Shown: positions 9,223 through 16,237, counted from the first letter of the stretch. The stretch: 44,586 bases of DNA from Alphaproteobacteria bacterium (GCA_025361185.1 JANYAR010000166.1:1-44586), one strand, 5' to 3'. The notes: generated from the letters alone by a model not told the origin. A program made the numbers and translations.

Positions 9223-9245
9223 ATAAACCGGCGCGGCTTAAAGCC
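9193..9245 (+). repeat. Two related palindromes at the end of purK
   Basis: Positions 9193-9216 form a perfect 24-bp palindrome centred on GGCTTAAGCC, reaching into the last purK codons. A second palindrome, CGGCTT-a-AAGCCG, lies at 9233-9245, just before the putative asd -35 box. Neither is followed by a T tract. They could be a processing or Rho-related hairpin of purEK, or a tandem operator in front of asd. Confidence 0.6.
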
Positions 9246-9246
9246 G

Positions 9247-9274
9247 TTGACGAAGGCGTGATCACACCATAGTT
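9247..9274 (+). promoter_or_regulatory. Candidate promoter of the asd leader transcript
   Basis: A TTGACG -35-like hexamer at 9247-9252 is followed 15-16 bases later by CATAGT/ATAGTT (9268-9274). Initiation about seven bases downstream would place the RNA start at or next to the leader ATG (9284), giving a leaderless or nearly leaderless leader reading frame. No clear ribosome site precedes that ATG, which fits this arrangement. The -10 match is modest. Confidence 0.4.
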
Positions 9275-9283
9275 TCCCGCGCC

Positions 9284-9355
9284 ATGAACATGACCACGCG
9301 CCCGTCTTCCAAAAAGACCACCAAGCCTTTTGGGGCTGGGATCGCGCGCGCTTAA
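9284..9355 (+). CDS. Putative asd leader peptide (23 aa, Thr- and Lys-rich)
   Basis: A short open frame ATG...TAA sits in the purK-asd spacer. It encodes 23 residues with Thr-Thr at 4-5 and 12-13, Lys-Lys at 10-11 and Lys at 14 (MNMTTRPSSKKTTKPF...), so seven of 23 residues are Thr or Lys. These are end products of the pathway that uses the product of the next gene, asd. The last third of the frame (codons 17-19) overlaps the 5' arm of a possible antiterminator hairpin. No Shine-Dalgarno sequence is evident, and a leaderless mRNA is plausible given the promoter position. Alternative start: ATG at codon 3 (9290). The peptide itself probably has no function beyond sensing translation. Expression is unproven. 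Confidence 0.6.
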   Translation: MNMTTRPSSKKTTKPFGAGIARA

Positions 9356-9410
9356 GCAAAGGCAAGGCCGAACACCCAAGCCCCGCTCCAAACCGGACGG
9401 GGCTTTTTTT
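9332..9410 (+). promoter_or_regulatory. Transcription attenuator: antiterminator/terminator pair before asd
   Basis: The terminator is an 8-bp perfect stem AAGCCCCG (9378-9385) / CGGGGCTT (9398-9405), with TCC/GGA pairing inside the loop and a seven-T run at 9404-9410. It ends only 13 bases before the asd ATG, and the asd ribosome site (GGAG 9413-9416) lies right after it, so any transcript that can be translated into Asd must read through this terminator. A competing pairing exists between GGGGCTGGG (9332-9340, inside the leader frame) and CCCAAGCCCC (9375-9384), nine base pairs with one bulged A, which uses up the terminator's 5' arm. A ribosome finishing the leader frame would cover or disturb the 9332-9340 arm; one held earlier at the Thr/Lys codons would leave most of it free. 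The hairpins are seen in the sequence; the mechanism is inference. Confidence 0.7.
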
Positions 9411-9423
9411 CTGGAGTTGAGAG

Positions 9424-10428
9424 ATGAAGAACAAAAATGTGGCAATCGTCGGTGCCACCGGCGCCGTTGGCCGCGAATTCATCGGCTGTATTGAAAGCCG
9501 AGGCATTCCTCTGGCGTCGTTGAAGCTGCTGGCATCGGCCAGGTCGGCGGGCAAGACCCAGAGTTTCCGCGGCCAGGAACTGGTGGTCGAGGAACTGAGC
9601 GAAAAGGCTTTTGACGGAGTGGACATTGTCTTGTTCTCGGCCGGTAGCGGCATTTCCAAGCACTATGCGCCGCTGGCGGTGAAAGCCGGCGCGGTGGTGG
9701 TGGACAATTCGTCTGCCTTCCGCACCGATCCCGCGGTTCCGCTGGTGATTCCGGAAATCAATGCCCACCGCATCGCCGGTCACAAAGGCATCATCGCCAA
9801 TCCCAACTGCGCCGCGATCACCACCATGGTGCCGCTATGGCCGGTGCACCGGGTGAACCCGGTGCGCCGCTTGATCATCTCCACCTATCAGGCGGCGTCG
9901 GGCGGCGGCGCGGCGCTGATGGAAGAACTTGAGCTTTCCACCCGCGCCTATCTGGACGGCAAGGACTATCCCCCCAAGGTGGTGAAGTATCCCTATGCCT
10001 TCAATCTTTTCAGCCACAACACGGCCATCGACATGGCCACCGGCTATAACGACGAAGAGAGCAAGGTCATCAAGGAAACCAAAAAGATCTTTGAAGACGA
10101 CCGCATCGCGGTCAGCGCCACCTGCATTCGCGTGCCGGTGCTGCGCGCCCATTCCGTCTCCATGACGTTCGAGTGCGAGCGCCCCATCACGCCCGGGGAG
10201 GTCAAAGCATTGCTGACGGGCGCACCGGGCGTGCGCATCGTGGACGACTGGGCCAACAATTATTTCCCCATGCCCAAGGATGCGAGCGGCCAGGACGATG
10301 TGCTGGCGGGGCGCATCCGCACCGATCTGTCCGATCCATCCGGAAAGTCGATCAGCATGTTTGTAGCGGCGGATCAGCTGCTCAAGGGGGCGGCGCTCAA
10401 CGCGGTGCAGATTGCGGAGTTGCTCTGA
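9424..10428 (+). CDS. asd: Aspartate-semialdehyde dehydrogenase
   Basis: This 334-residue NADPH-dependent enzyme reduces aspartyl phosphate to aspartate semialdehyde, the branch point for lysine/diaminopimelate, threonine, methionine and isoleucine. It begins VAIVGATGAVGREF (dinucleotide-binding loop) and carries the catalytic cysteine in ANPNCAAITTM (about residue 129), the STYQAASGGG loop and the VPVLRAHSVSM segment with the substrate-binding Arg and catalytic His. Length is normal. ATG 9424 has GGAG seven bases upstream. The gene is separated from purK by a leader peptide and attenuator, and is followed by a palindromic repeat and the convergent COQ9 gene. Because diaminopimelate is a cell-wall precursor, the gene is expected to be essential. 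Confidence 0.96.
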   Translation: MKNKNVAIVGATGAVGREFIGCIESRGIPLASLKLLASARSAGKTQSFRGQELVVEELSEKAFDGVDIVLFSAGSGISKHYAPLAVKAGAVVVDNSSAFRTDPAVPLVIPEINAHRIAGHKGIIANPNCAAITTMVPLWPVHRVNPVRRLIISTYQAASGGGAALMEELELSTRAYLDGKDYPPKVVKYPYAFNLFSHNTAIDMATGYNDEESKVIKETKKIFEDDRIAVSATCIRVPVLRAHSVSMTFECERPITPGEVKALLTGAPGVRIVDDWANNYFPMPKDASGQDDVLAGRIRTDLSDPSGKSISMFVAADQLLKGAALNAVQIAELL

Positions 10429-10433
10429 TCGTC

Positions 10434-10556
10434 TTGTCATTCCCGCGCAAGCGGGAATCCAACTTGGATCAACGCCAACGCTCGACGAAAGTTGGATTCC
10501 CGCTGGAGTTTATACTCCGGCCGCGCATCGCGCGGACCGGGGTACGGGCATGACAA
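10434..10556. repeat. Interspersed palindromic element, copy 1 (123 bp)
   Basis: The element is bounded by near-perfect inverted ends TTGTCATTCCCG and CGGGCATGACAA, with inner inverted segments (GCGGGAATCCAAC...GTTGGATTCCCGC). It belongs to the widespread proteobacterial repeat type whose spurious translation reads FPRKRES / VIPAQAGIQ. A shorter copy lies at 35981-36062. Both sit directly after a stop codon and between convergent genes (here asd and the COQ9 gene), so a 3'-end role is possible. No coding capacity is claimed. Confidence 0.85.
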
Positions 10557-10562
10557 AAAGGG

Positions 10563-11297
10563 TTATTTTGCCTTCGGTTTGCCCCAATCGGCGAAGGCGG
10601 GAAAGTTCGAGAGGCCTTCCTTGGCTTTGGCCTTGAACTTCTCGAACTGCATCACATTCTCGATGCGGGCGGCCAGAAATTCGTCAGTCGGTTTTTCATC
10701 CTCGCTGGTGTCATTGAACCAGCGCAGGGCGGTGGAACCATAGACCCCGGCCAGGATGCCGCGCTTGGTATAGAAGTTGAAATCGGTGGAGGTGTCACCG
10801 GCGGCCCGCCACATCGCATCCACAGTGCGGTACATCAGCTTGGCGCCCAGCGCGGCATGCATGGGCAGCGACAGCAGGGCGGCGGCGCGCCGCGCGGCTT
10901 CCTTTTGCGGCTTCAGGACCATCAGTCTCGTCTTTACCGCGGTGGCGATGCGTTCGCGGATTTTCATGGCCTTCAGATCCATCGCCGCCAGCCGTTTTTC
11001 CATCTCCGCGTCGGCCCAACTGGAATAAAATTCGATCAGGCCAAGGGGGCCGTTTTCAAACAGGCGCGCCAGATCGGACTTTGCGATGCCGGCCTCCAGG
11101 CCTGCCTTCTGCAACAGCTGATCGGTAAAGCCGTCGAACGCGGCATGGGGAAGGCTTGCTGCCAGTACCGCTTCGCGCATTTGTCCATCCTCCATTTTTT
11201 TGGACTGCACATCTGCGCTTTTTGCTTCCACATCTGGCTTGGGCGCGGCTTTTTTTCGTGCCGGTTTCTTGGCGGGTTTTTCGGGCATGTCGCTCAT
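10563..11297 (-). CDS. COQ9 family protein (rpsU-divergently transcribed)
   Basis: This 244-residue protein has a Lys/Ala/Pro-rich N terminus (about 35 residues) and then the COQ9 domain: helices around LFENGPLGLIEFYSSWADAEM, RIATAVKTRLMVLKPQKEAARRAAALLSLP, and the family signature TKRGILAGVYGSTALRWFNDTSED. COQ9 is a TetR-like fold that binds lipids and supports ubiquinone synthesis by delivering substrate to the hydroxylase in mitochondria; the bacterial role is presumed similar. It overlaps the def stop by ATGA, so the two are coupled, and the pair is divergent from rpsU, the arrangement that gave the family its name. The extended charged N terminus may be disordered. Confidence 0.88.
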   Translation of the reverse strand: MSDMPEKPAKKPARKKAAPKPDVEAKSADVQSKKMEDGQMREAVLAASLPHAAFDGFTDQLLQKAGLEAGIAKSDLARLFENGPLGLIEFYSSWADAEMEKRLAAMDLKAMKIRERIATAVKTRLMVLKPQKEAARRAAALLSLPMHAALGAKLMYRTVDAMWRAAGDTSTDFNFYTKRGILAGVYGSTALRWFNDTSEDEKPTDEFLAARIENVMQFEKFKAKAKEGLSNFPAFADWGKPKAK

Positions 11298-11842
11298 GTT
11301 GCCACCTGGAAATGACGCATTTCCGATTCAAAGATCAGCTTTGTCATATCGTCCATGCGCGAGGGATAAAGCCGCCCCTCCAAATGATCGCATTCATGCT
11401 GCACCACCCTGGCATGAAAGCCGCGCGCCACCCGTTCGATCTTTTCTCCGTCGATCCCCAGGCCGCGATAGCGGATATGAACCGGCCGCTCGACCCAGCC
11501 CCGCAACCCCGGAACCGACAGGCAGCCTTCCCAGCCGCCCTCCTTTTGCGGCCCCAAAATCTCGATTTCGGGGTTGATCAGCACAGTCATGGGGGCGGTG
11601 TGGTCGAACCGCTCCTGATCGGCCAGATCGGGGTCGGCGCGGTCGTCAGGGGCCTGGAACACTACCACCCGAAGCGGCACATGGACCTGGGGAGCGGCCA
11701 GTCCGGCGCCGTTCGCATCTAGCATGGTTTCCACCATGTCATTGATCAGGCGGCGAATTTCCGGCGCTTTGGGGTCGGGAACGGCCCTGGCGGGAAGGGC
11801 CAGGACGGGATGGCCCATGCGGGCGATTTTCAGAATTGCCAT
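11294..11842 (-). CDS. def: Peptide deformylase
   Basis: This 182-residue metalloenzyme removes the formyl group from the N-terminal formyl-Met of new proteins, before Map acts. All three motifs are present: GAGLAAPQ (residues 45-52), EGCLS with the metal-ligand Cys107, and QHECDH with His149, Glu150 and His153. An insertion-like segment (APDDRADPDLADQERFDHTAP, about residues 64-84) lies between motifs 1 and 2. The frame is open further upstream through the rpsU region, but ATG 11842 gives the usual MAILKI start. It is divergent from rpsU with 126 bases between starts, and co-transcribed with the COQ9 gene downstream. Confidence 0.94.
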   Translation of the reverse strand: MAILKIARMGHPVLALPARAVPDPKAPEIRRLINDMVETMLDANGAGLAAPQVHVPLRVVVFQAPDDRADPDLADQERFDHTAPMTVLINPEIEILGPQKEGGWEGCLSVPGLRGWVERPVHIRYRGLGIDGEKIERVARGFHARVVQHECDHLEGRLYPSRMDDMTKLIFESEMRHFQVAT

Positions 11843-11968
11843 GTCCCGAAATATGACCCCGTGGGCGGACCGGGCCAAGGGTGGGGGACGGTTAATTTCC
11901 GTGGGTAGACAGGCAAAATGCCGTCTGGTATCACCCGCGCCTCTTAAATTTCCAGCCGGAGCCCCGCT

Positions 11969-12181
11969 TTGCAGATCATCGTCCGCGACAACAACATCGA
12001 CCAGGCGCTCAAGGCGCTGAAAAAGAAGATGCAGCGCGAAGGCATTTTTCGGGAGATGAAGCTGCGCGGCGCCTATGAGAAGCCCAGCGAAAAGCGGGCG
12101 CGTGAGCGCGCCGAGGCCGTGCGCCGCTACCGCAAGCTGCAGCGCAAGCGCATGCAGCGCGAAGGGCTTATTCCGCGCTAA
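11969..12181 (+). CDS. rpsU: 30S ribosomal protein S21
   Basis: This 70-residue very basic protein matches S21 across its length ([20 protein letters not shown], then the Arg/Lys-rich helix [20 protein letters not shown]). S21 binds the 30S platform and aids initiation. The only start consistent with the family is TTG at 11969, with GGAG (11958-11961) seven bases upstream; no ATG or GTG fits, so weak initiation may be part of its control. An imperfect hairpin AGAC(a)GGC-aaaat-GCC-GTCT lies at 11907-11926 in the leader. A strong terminator follows. Confidence 0.95.
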   Translation: MQIIVRDNNIDQALKALKKKMQREGIFREMKLRGAYEKPSEKRARERAEAVRRYRKLQRKRMQREGLIPR

Positions 12182-12203
12182 ATTGCTGAACCAGAATTTG
12201 AAG

Positions 12204-12242
12204 AAGCCGCCCCGCCGCCCCCCTGGTGGGGCGGCTTTTTTA
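12204..12242 (+). terminator. Intrinsic terminator of rpsU
   Basis: A perfect 10-bp stem AAGCCGCCCC (12204-12213) / GGGGCGGCTT (12228-12237) is followed by a run of seven T (12236-12242 region). It begins 23 bases after the rpsU stop. Confidence 0.9.
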
Positions 12243-12260
12243 TTTGGTCGCACGGGCGAC

Positions 12261-12283
12261 GTCGGCACGCTGTCGCTACCGAC
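12261..12283. repeat. Constant-loop hairpin, copy B
   Basis: GTCGG-ca-CGCTGTCGC-ta-CCGAC: a 5-bp stem plus an A-T pair around the constant loop CGCTGTCGC. It has the same loop as at 3669, 25872 (one base different), 25913 and 33261, but different arms. Confidence 0.6.
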
Positions 12284-12297
12284 CGCTTCGCTTGCCT

Positions 12298-12326
12298 GCC
12301 CGCTGCTCCGCCGGGCGGCTTTTTTG
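12298..12326 (+). terminator. Possible second terminator upstream of the membrane protein gene
   Basis: A short stem GCCCG (12298-12302) / CGGGC (12312-12316) is followed by GG and a TTTTTTG run (12320-12326). It is weaker than the rpsU terminator 60 bases earlier and could be a back-up. Confidence 0.4.
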
Positions 12327-12369
12327 TTTTCGATCTCAAGCTTAAGCTTCTCCAAACGGGGAGGGGCTG

Positions 12370-13185
12370 GTGATCAGTTTTGAAGGGCCGGTAACGGCGC
12401 GTGAAATCGCCAAGCGCGCCTGGCTCAGTTTGCGTGCCGCGTTCCGCGCCATGCCGCTGCTGTTTATCGTCACCCTGGCGCTGGGTGCGGCATTTGGTAC
12501 GGCGGTTCTGGGCATCGCGCCGGTCGATGCCGCATTGACTTTTCTCAAGTTTGAAGACTTCAAGCTTGAGACGCTCAGCACTTATTTGGGCGCTTACATT
12601 CTGGCCGTGCTGTTCTGGTCGGCATTGGTTGTGCCGCTGGCGGTGGGAATCCACCGATTCATTCTGCTGAACCAAACCCGCTTGGCGCGCTCCGAGTTAC
12701 GGAATTTTTTCTTCTGGCTGGCCGGATTGCTGCTGGCGGTTCTGGCCGCGCGGGCCTTCTGCCTGTTGATGGCCTCGGTGTCTTTCGTTCGGTCGCTTTC
12801 GGAAATCCTGGTTACTATCGGCGCGCTGATCGTCGCGGTGCAGATCTCGCTGATTTTCCCCGCCATCGCCATCGGTGTACCGGCGGCCAGCACGGAACAG
12901 CGCCTGGATTCCGGTTTTCGGATGGCGGAAGGAAATTTTTGGCTGCTGCTGCGAACCCTACTGCTGACCCAGCTGCCGCTGACTATCCTGAGGGCGGTGC
13001 TGATGCGGATTTCCGCCGGACCGCCGCCCGGCGCGCTGGTGCCCGGCCAGGCTCTTGCGCCGCCGCCGCCCGTGACGCCGCTGCGATTGATCGCGGCGGG
13101 CATGACGGGCGCAACCAGCATCGTCGCTATCGCGCTTCTGGCCGCAACGCTTTCCTGGCTCTATGCCGCCAAACGTAAAGACTAA
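12370..13185 (+). CDS. Polytopic membrane protein of unknown function
   Basis: This 271-residue hydrophobic protein has about six membrane segments (roughly residues 27-48, 72-98, 112-138, 144-168, 190-212 and 240-264) and a Pro-rich loop (SAGPPPGALVPGQALAPPPPV) before the last segment. I do not recognise a named family; the pattern and the N-terminal soluble ALSLR-like helix resemble uncharacterised alphaproteobacterial inner-membrane proteins. It starts with GTG 12370 after a GAGGGG ribosome site. It is convergent with, and overlaps by three bases, the small gene on the other strand at 13182. No functional residues can be named. Confidence 0.75.
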   Translation: MISFEGPVTAREIAKRAWLSLRAAFRAMPLLFIVTLALGAAFGTAVLGIAPVDAALTFLKFEDFKLETLSTYLGAYILAVLFWSALVVPLAVGIHRFILLNQTRLARSELRNFFFWLAGLLLAVLAARAFCLLMASVSFVRSLSEILVTIGALIVAVQISLIFPAIAIGVPAASTEQRLDSGFRMAEGNFWLLLRTLLLTQLPLTILRAVLMRISAGPPPGALVPGQALAPPPPVTPLRLIAAGMTGATSIVAIALLAATLSWLYAAKRKD

Positions 13186-13373
13186 GGCTTTTTCGCCGTC
13201 TTGCGCTTGCGCGTGATGTAATAGGTTGCCGCCGCGCCGACGGCCGCCGCGCCCAAGAGCAGCAGCACGCCACCCGGCCCGATGGTCATGGTCTTTTCGG
13301 CCAGGTCGGTGGCGGTGATCGCCACATCGTCAACGACCTGTTCAACCTGTTGTTTTTTTCTGCGCCAGAACAT
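13182..13373 (-). CDS. Small single-pass membrane protein (63 aa)
   Basis: From ATG 13373 this frame encodes 63 residues: a basic cytosolic start (MFWRRKKQQ), a short acidic helix (VEQVVDDVAITATDLAEK), one Gly/Ala-rich membrane helix (GGVLLLLGAAAVGAAATYYI) and a basic tail. It lies five bases downstream of dmeF on the same strand, so it is likely co-transcribed. The frame is open further upstream inside dmeF, but that part is only the antisense reading frame of that gene. No family recognised; a small accessory protein is plausible. Its stop overlaps the stop of the convergent gene. Confidence 0.6.
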   Translation of the reverse strand: MFWRRKKQQVEQVVDDVAITATDLAEKTMTIGPGGVLLLLGAAAVGAAATYYITRKRKTAKKP

Positions 13374-13378
13374 TTGCT

Positions 13379-14431
13379 TCAGGTGCAATCGGCACAGACC
13401 GCGACTTCGACCGTGACATGGGACAGGTCGGGATAGCGGCGGCGCAAGGTGGTCTTGACGGATTCGGCGCTGATCGCGTCGGGTGAAATCAGCGAGACGA
13501 TCAACCCACGATGGCCCGGGCCCAGCCGCCACAGATGCAGGTCGGGAATGCGCGCCTTGAGCTCGCCTTCCAGAAAGGCGCGGATTTCATCGGACTGCTT
13601 GGGATCGGCATCGGCGTCCAGCAGCACCATGGCGCTGTCGCGGATCAATCCATAGGCCCATGAGGCAATGACAAGGGCGCCTACCAAGCCGCTGAGGGGA
13701 TCCAGCATCCCCAGCCCGAAATAATATCCTGCAGCCAGCGCCACAATGGCGAGCACGCTGGTGGCGGCATCGGCCAGGACATGCACATAAGCGGCGCGCA
13801 TATTGTTGTCATGGCCGTGGGAATGTCCTTGTGAAGGCCCATGAGAATGCCCATGGGAATGATTGTCTTTCAGGATCAGCGCGCTGACCAGATTGACGCC
13901 AAGGCCGATGCAGGCGATCAGCAGTGCGTCGCCATAGCGTACGGTGACAGGCGCAACCAGGCGCTCAACCGATTCCACCGCCACGGCAATCGCGGTGACG
14001 CCCAGCAGAATGGCGCTGGAAAAAGCCGCAAGGTCGCCGAATTTTCCCGATCCGAAGGTGAAGCGGCCACTTCCCGAATGACGCCGCGCCAGCCAATAGG
14101 CGCCCGCCGCCAGGCCCAAGGCCCCCACATGAGTTGCCATATGGGCGGCGTCGGCGAGCAGCGCCATGGAGTGATAGGCGAGCCCGCAGACAGTCTCCAC
14201 CACCATGAAAAGGGCGGTGACGATGGCGGCCCATTTGGCGCGCGTCTCGGCATGGCTGTGGCCGTGGCCCAGAAAGACATGGTCGCGGGTCCAGATGCCG
14301 TGACCATGGGCGTCTTCCTGAGCATGTCCGTGGTCATGCCCGTGATCGTGGCCATGCGAATGGCCATGGTCATGCCCATGATCATGGGAGTGACCATGCC
14401 CATGACCATGCAATGTGTGGTCGTGCACCAT
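13379..14431 (-). CDS. dmeF: CDF family metal cation exporter, DmeF-like
   Basis: This 350-residue cation diffusion facilitator has a very His-rich N terminus (many HGH/HDH repeats in residues 3-60), six membrane segments, a second His-rich loop (HSHGHSHGPSQGHSHGHD) between helices IV and V, and a C-terminal cytosolic domain. The helix II site reads HMATH (His-x3-His), the variant of DmeF-type exporters rather than the HxxxD of zinc CDFs, while helix V keeps HVLADAATS (HxxxD). That favours cobalt/nickel-type divalent metal efflux by proton exchange, though zinc cannot be excluded. No DmeR-type regulator is next to it. ATG 14431 is the only sensible start. Confidence 0.88.
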   Translation of the reverse strand: MVHDHTLHGHGHGHSHDHGHDHGHSHGHDHGHDHGHAQEDAHGHGIWTRDHVFLGHGHSHAETRAKWAAIVTALFMVVETVCGLAYHSMALLADAAHMATHVGALGLAAGAYWLARRHSGSGRFTFGSGKFGDLAAFSSAILLGVTAIAVAVESVERLVAPVTVRYGDALLIACIGLGVNLVSALILKDNHSHGHSHGPSQGHSHGHDNNMRAAYVHVLADAATSVLAIVALAAGYYFGLGMLDPLSGLVGALVIASWAYGLIRDSAMVLLDADADPKQSDEIRAFLEGELKARIPDLHLWRLGPGHRGLIVSLISPDAISAESVKTTLRRRYPDLSHVTVEVAVCADCT

Positions 14432-14465
14432 GGCGGCAGTTTAGAGCGTTATGGATAAAAAATCG

Positions 14466-14567
14466 CTAGGCGAATGCGCCAAAAAGCGGCAGCAGGGCGC
14501 TTGCCGCGACCAGTGCGCCGACCAACAAAAGCCGGGGATGTCGGATAGGGCGTCCGTAAACCATCAT
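14466..14567 (-). CDS. Possible 33-aa hydrophobic small protein
   Basis: A reverse-strand frame from ATG 14567 to TAG 14466 encodes 33 residues: a basic start (MMVYGRPIRHPR) and one hydrophobic helix (LLLVGALVAASALLPLFGAFA). This is the layout of a single-pass small membrane protein. It fills the otherwise empty 200-base spacer between the tannase gene and dmeF, on the same strand as both. There is no convincing ribosome site, and Ala/Leu-rich frames arise by chance in GC-rich DNA, so this is a low-confidence call. Confidence 0.3.
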   Translation of the reverse strand: MMVYGRPIRHPRLLLVGALVAASALLPLFGAFA

Positions 14568-14632
14568 GCCACAGCAAGTAAGCCGCTTCGCCCGGTTTAC
14601 AAGCCTGCCAAAATGCCGCGCCTTGCAGTTTT

Positions 14633-16237
14633 TTACAGGGGCTGGGGTGTGCGGCAGGTGAAATTTTCAGCCCGGTTGCTGTCACCGCGCCCGCCATAGC
14701 GCGCTTCCAGCGGATAACGGCAGATGGGGCGGGTGGCGGTCACGTCTTTCGCATCGTTAACGTGCGCGCCGATGAACAGCGACGGCGCCTGGTTTTTTGT
14801 CACCCACATATCCAGCGCCTTGACCATGTCGTGATCGGCGTCGTCCTTGATGGGCGCGCCGGTGGCGCCGCCGATATGGGAGAAGCCGGGACCGCCGCCG
14901 CAATGGCCCATGCCCGCCAGCGCGAAGAAGCGGAAGAAGCCGTCAGCCTTCTCCTGGCCATAGCGGGCGACGACGCGGTCATAGAAATCCACATCCATCA
15001 TCGGGGTGATCACCGGGTCCGCCCAGCCCTGGAAGAAGATGAACTTGCCGCCGCGCGCCTTGAAGCCATCCAGGTCGGGCTTTTCATCATAGACATCCGC
15101 AAGACTCGAGCCCGATACTTTCGTTGCCAGCGCTCGCTCGGTGTCGCGATCGAAATCGAAATTCACATTCTGGAAATTTGGGTCTTGGAAGACAGCCTGG
15201 CGCCAGAAATCCCAACTGCTGCCGCCCGGCGTTGGGCCGCCGCTCTGCGCCAGCCAGCCCAACTCGCCGCCGCGCACCTGGCCCGGCATTAACACCGTGC
15301 CGTCGGACTTTTTCGCGCCCGCATAGATATGGCGTGCCGCTTCCACCTGCACCGGCGTCAGGCATTCGCCCCTGTTGGTGTCACCGCATTGGAATTGGAC
15401 GGGATCGACTTTGCAGCGGCGCGGATCGGCGATGACGCCATCCTCCAATCCATCCAGTCTATCGCAGGCCTTGATCATGCCGCGGTTCAGCACTGCCACG
15501 CTTTGCGCGGTGAGAGCGCTCTGGTCTTTCATCGCCGGCATGCTGTTCCAGGTGTGACCGAACATCAGCGCCGTCCATTTCCACGGCGCCGCGCCGCCGA
15601 CCATGCCGTCATAGTCGGACGGAAAGCGTGTTGCTTCCATGATGGCGTGATGGCTGCCGGCCGAGCAGGAGATGAAATAATTCTTGCCCGCCGGCTTGCC
15701 GTAGAAGACGGCGACGGTTTTCTTGGCGGCGATGGTGGACAGGTGCAGCGCCCGCCACGCCCAATCAACCATCTTTTCCGGATGCTTGTAGGCCCAACTC
15801 AGCCCATGTTCGCCATTGGCGCCGTCCACATGACCATTGTCGGTGGACATGGTGGCGTAACCGCCTAGCAGCGCCTCGCGCATGGGCCCGGGCGAAATCG
15901 CGCCGGCGCTGCCGCCCGAACCCTCGCCGCGGAACTTGCCGTTCCATAGGGATGCCGGCGGCAGCCAGACTTCAAAACCGATATGGGAATCGGCCGTCGG
16001 CGTGGCCAGTCCGACGACCCGGCAAAAGGGGTTGCTGACCTTGGTGGTGCCCACCGTGCCGCCTTCGGCCATGTACTCGGCGCTCTGGATTACCGTGCGG
16101 GGTGCGATGGTTCGACCCGCAAGGGTGGCGCAGCTTGCCGCATCGCCCTGACCTTGTGTTGGCTTTGCGGCTTGGCTGCTGGCGGCCAGCGCCGGCAGCA
16201 GGGCCGCGACCGATACGAATGTCCTGAGATATCCCAT
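14633..16237 (-). CDS. Secreted tannase/feruloyl esterase family protein, copy 1
   Basis: This 534-residue exported esterase has a signal peptide (about residues 1-23, cut near SQAA). It has the family pattern CS-D-HC: nucleophile Ser192 beside Cys191 (ISCSAGSHH), Asp407 (GWADPVITP) and His445-Cys446 (GMGHCGGG); the two cysteines form the disulfide that supports the triad in tannases. The usual GCSxGG elbow is here SCSAGS, so the nucleophile neighbourhood differs from the second copy. A DGLEDGVIADPRRC segment marks the calcium-binding lid region. The family cleaves ester bonds of gallate or ferulate in plant material. It lies 75 bases after a close paralogue, so both are probably one operon. 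Confidence 0.88.
   Translation of the reverse strand: MGYLRTFVSVAALLPALAASSQAAKPTQGQGDAASCATLAGRTIAPRTVIQSAEYMAEGGTVGTTKVSNPFCRVVGLATPTADSHIGFEVWLPPASLWNGKFRGEGSGGSAGAISPGPMREALLGGYATMSTDNGHVDGANGEHGLSWAYKHPEKMVDWAWRALHLSTIAAKKTVAVFYGKPAGKNYFISCSAGSHHAIMEATRFPSDYDGMVGGAAPWKWTALMFGHTWNSMPAMKDQSALTAQSVAVLNRGMIKACDRLDGLEDGVIADPRRCKVDPVQFQCGDTNRGECLTPVQVEAARHIYAGAKKSDGTVLMPGQVRGGELGWLAQSGGPTPGGSSWDFWRQAVFQDPNFQNVNFDFDRDTERALATKVSGSSLADVYDEKPDLDGFKARGGKFIFFQGWADPVITPMMDVDFYDRVVARYGQEKADGFFRFFALAGMGHCGGGPGFSHIGGATGAPIKDDADHDMVKALDMWVTKNQAPSLFIGAHVNDAKDVTATRPICRYPLEARYGGRGDSNRAENFTCRTPQPL

Noticed and set aside
9378..9410. Terminator read as the simple 3' end of purEK
   Set aside because: It lies downstream of a second short frame and 13 bases before the asd start, with the asd ribosome site after it, so it must affect asd transcripts too.
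10412..10636. Forward open frames reading VIPAQAGIQ or FPRKRES after asd
   Set aside because: These are well-known spurious translations of the palindromic repeat, not genes.
11843..12355. Reverse-strand extension of the def frame across rpsU
   Set aside because: It runs antisense through rpsU and its terminator; peptide deformylase homology starts at ATG 11842.
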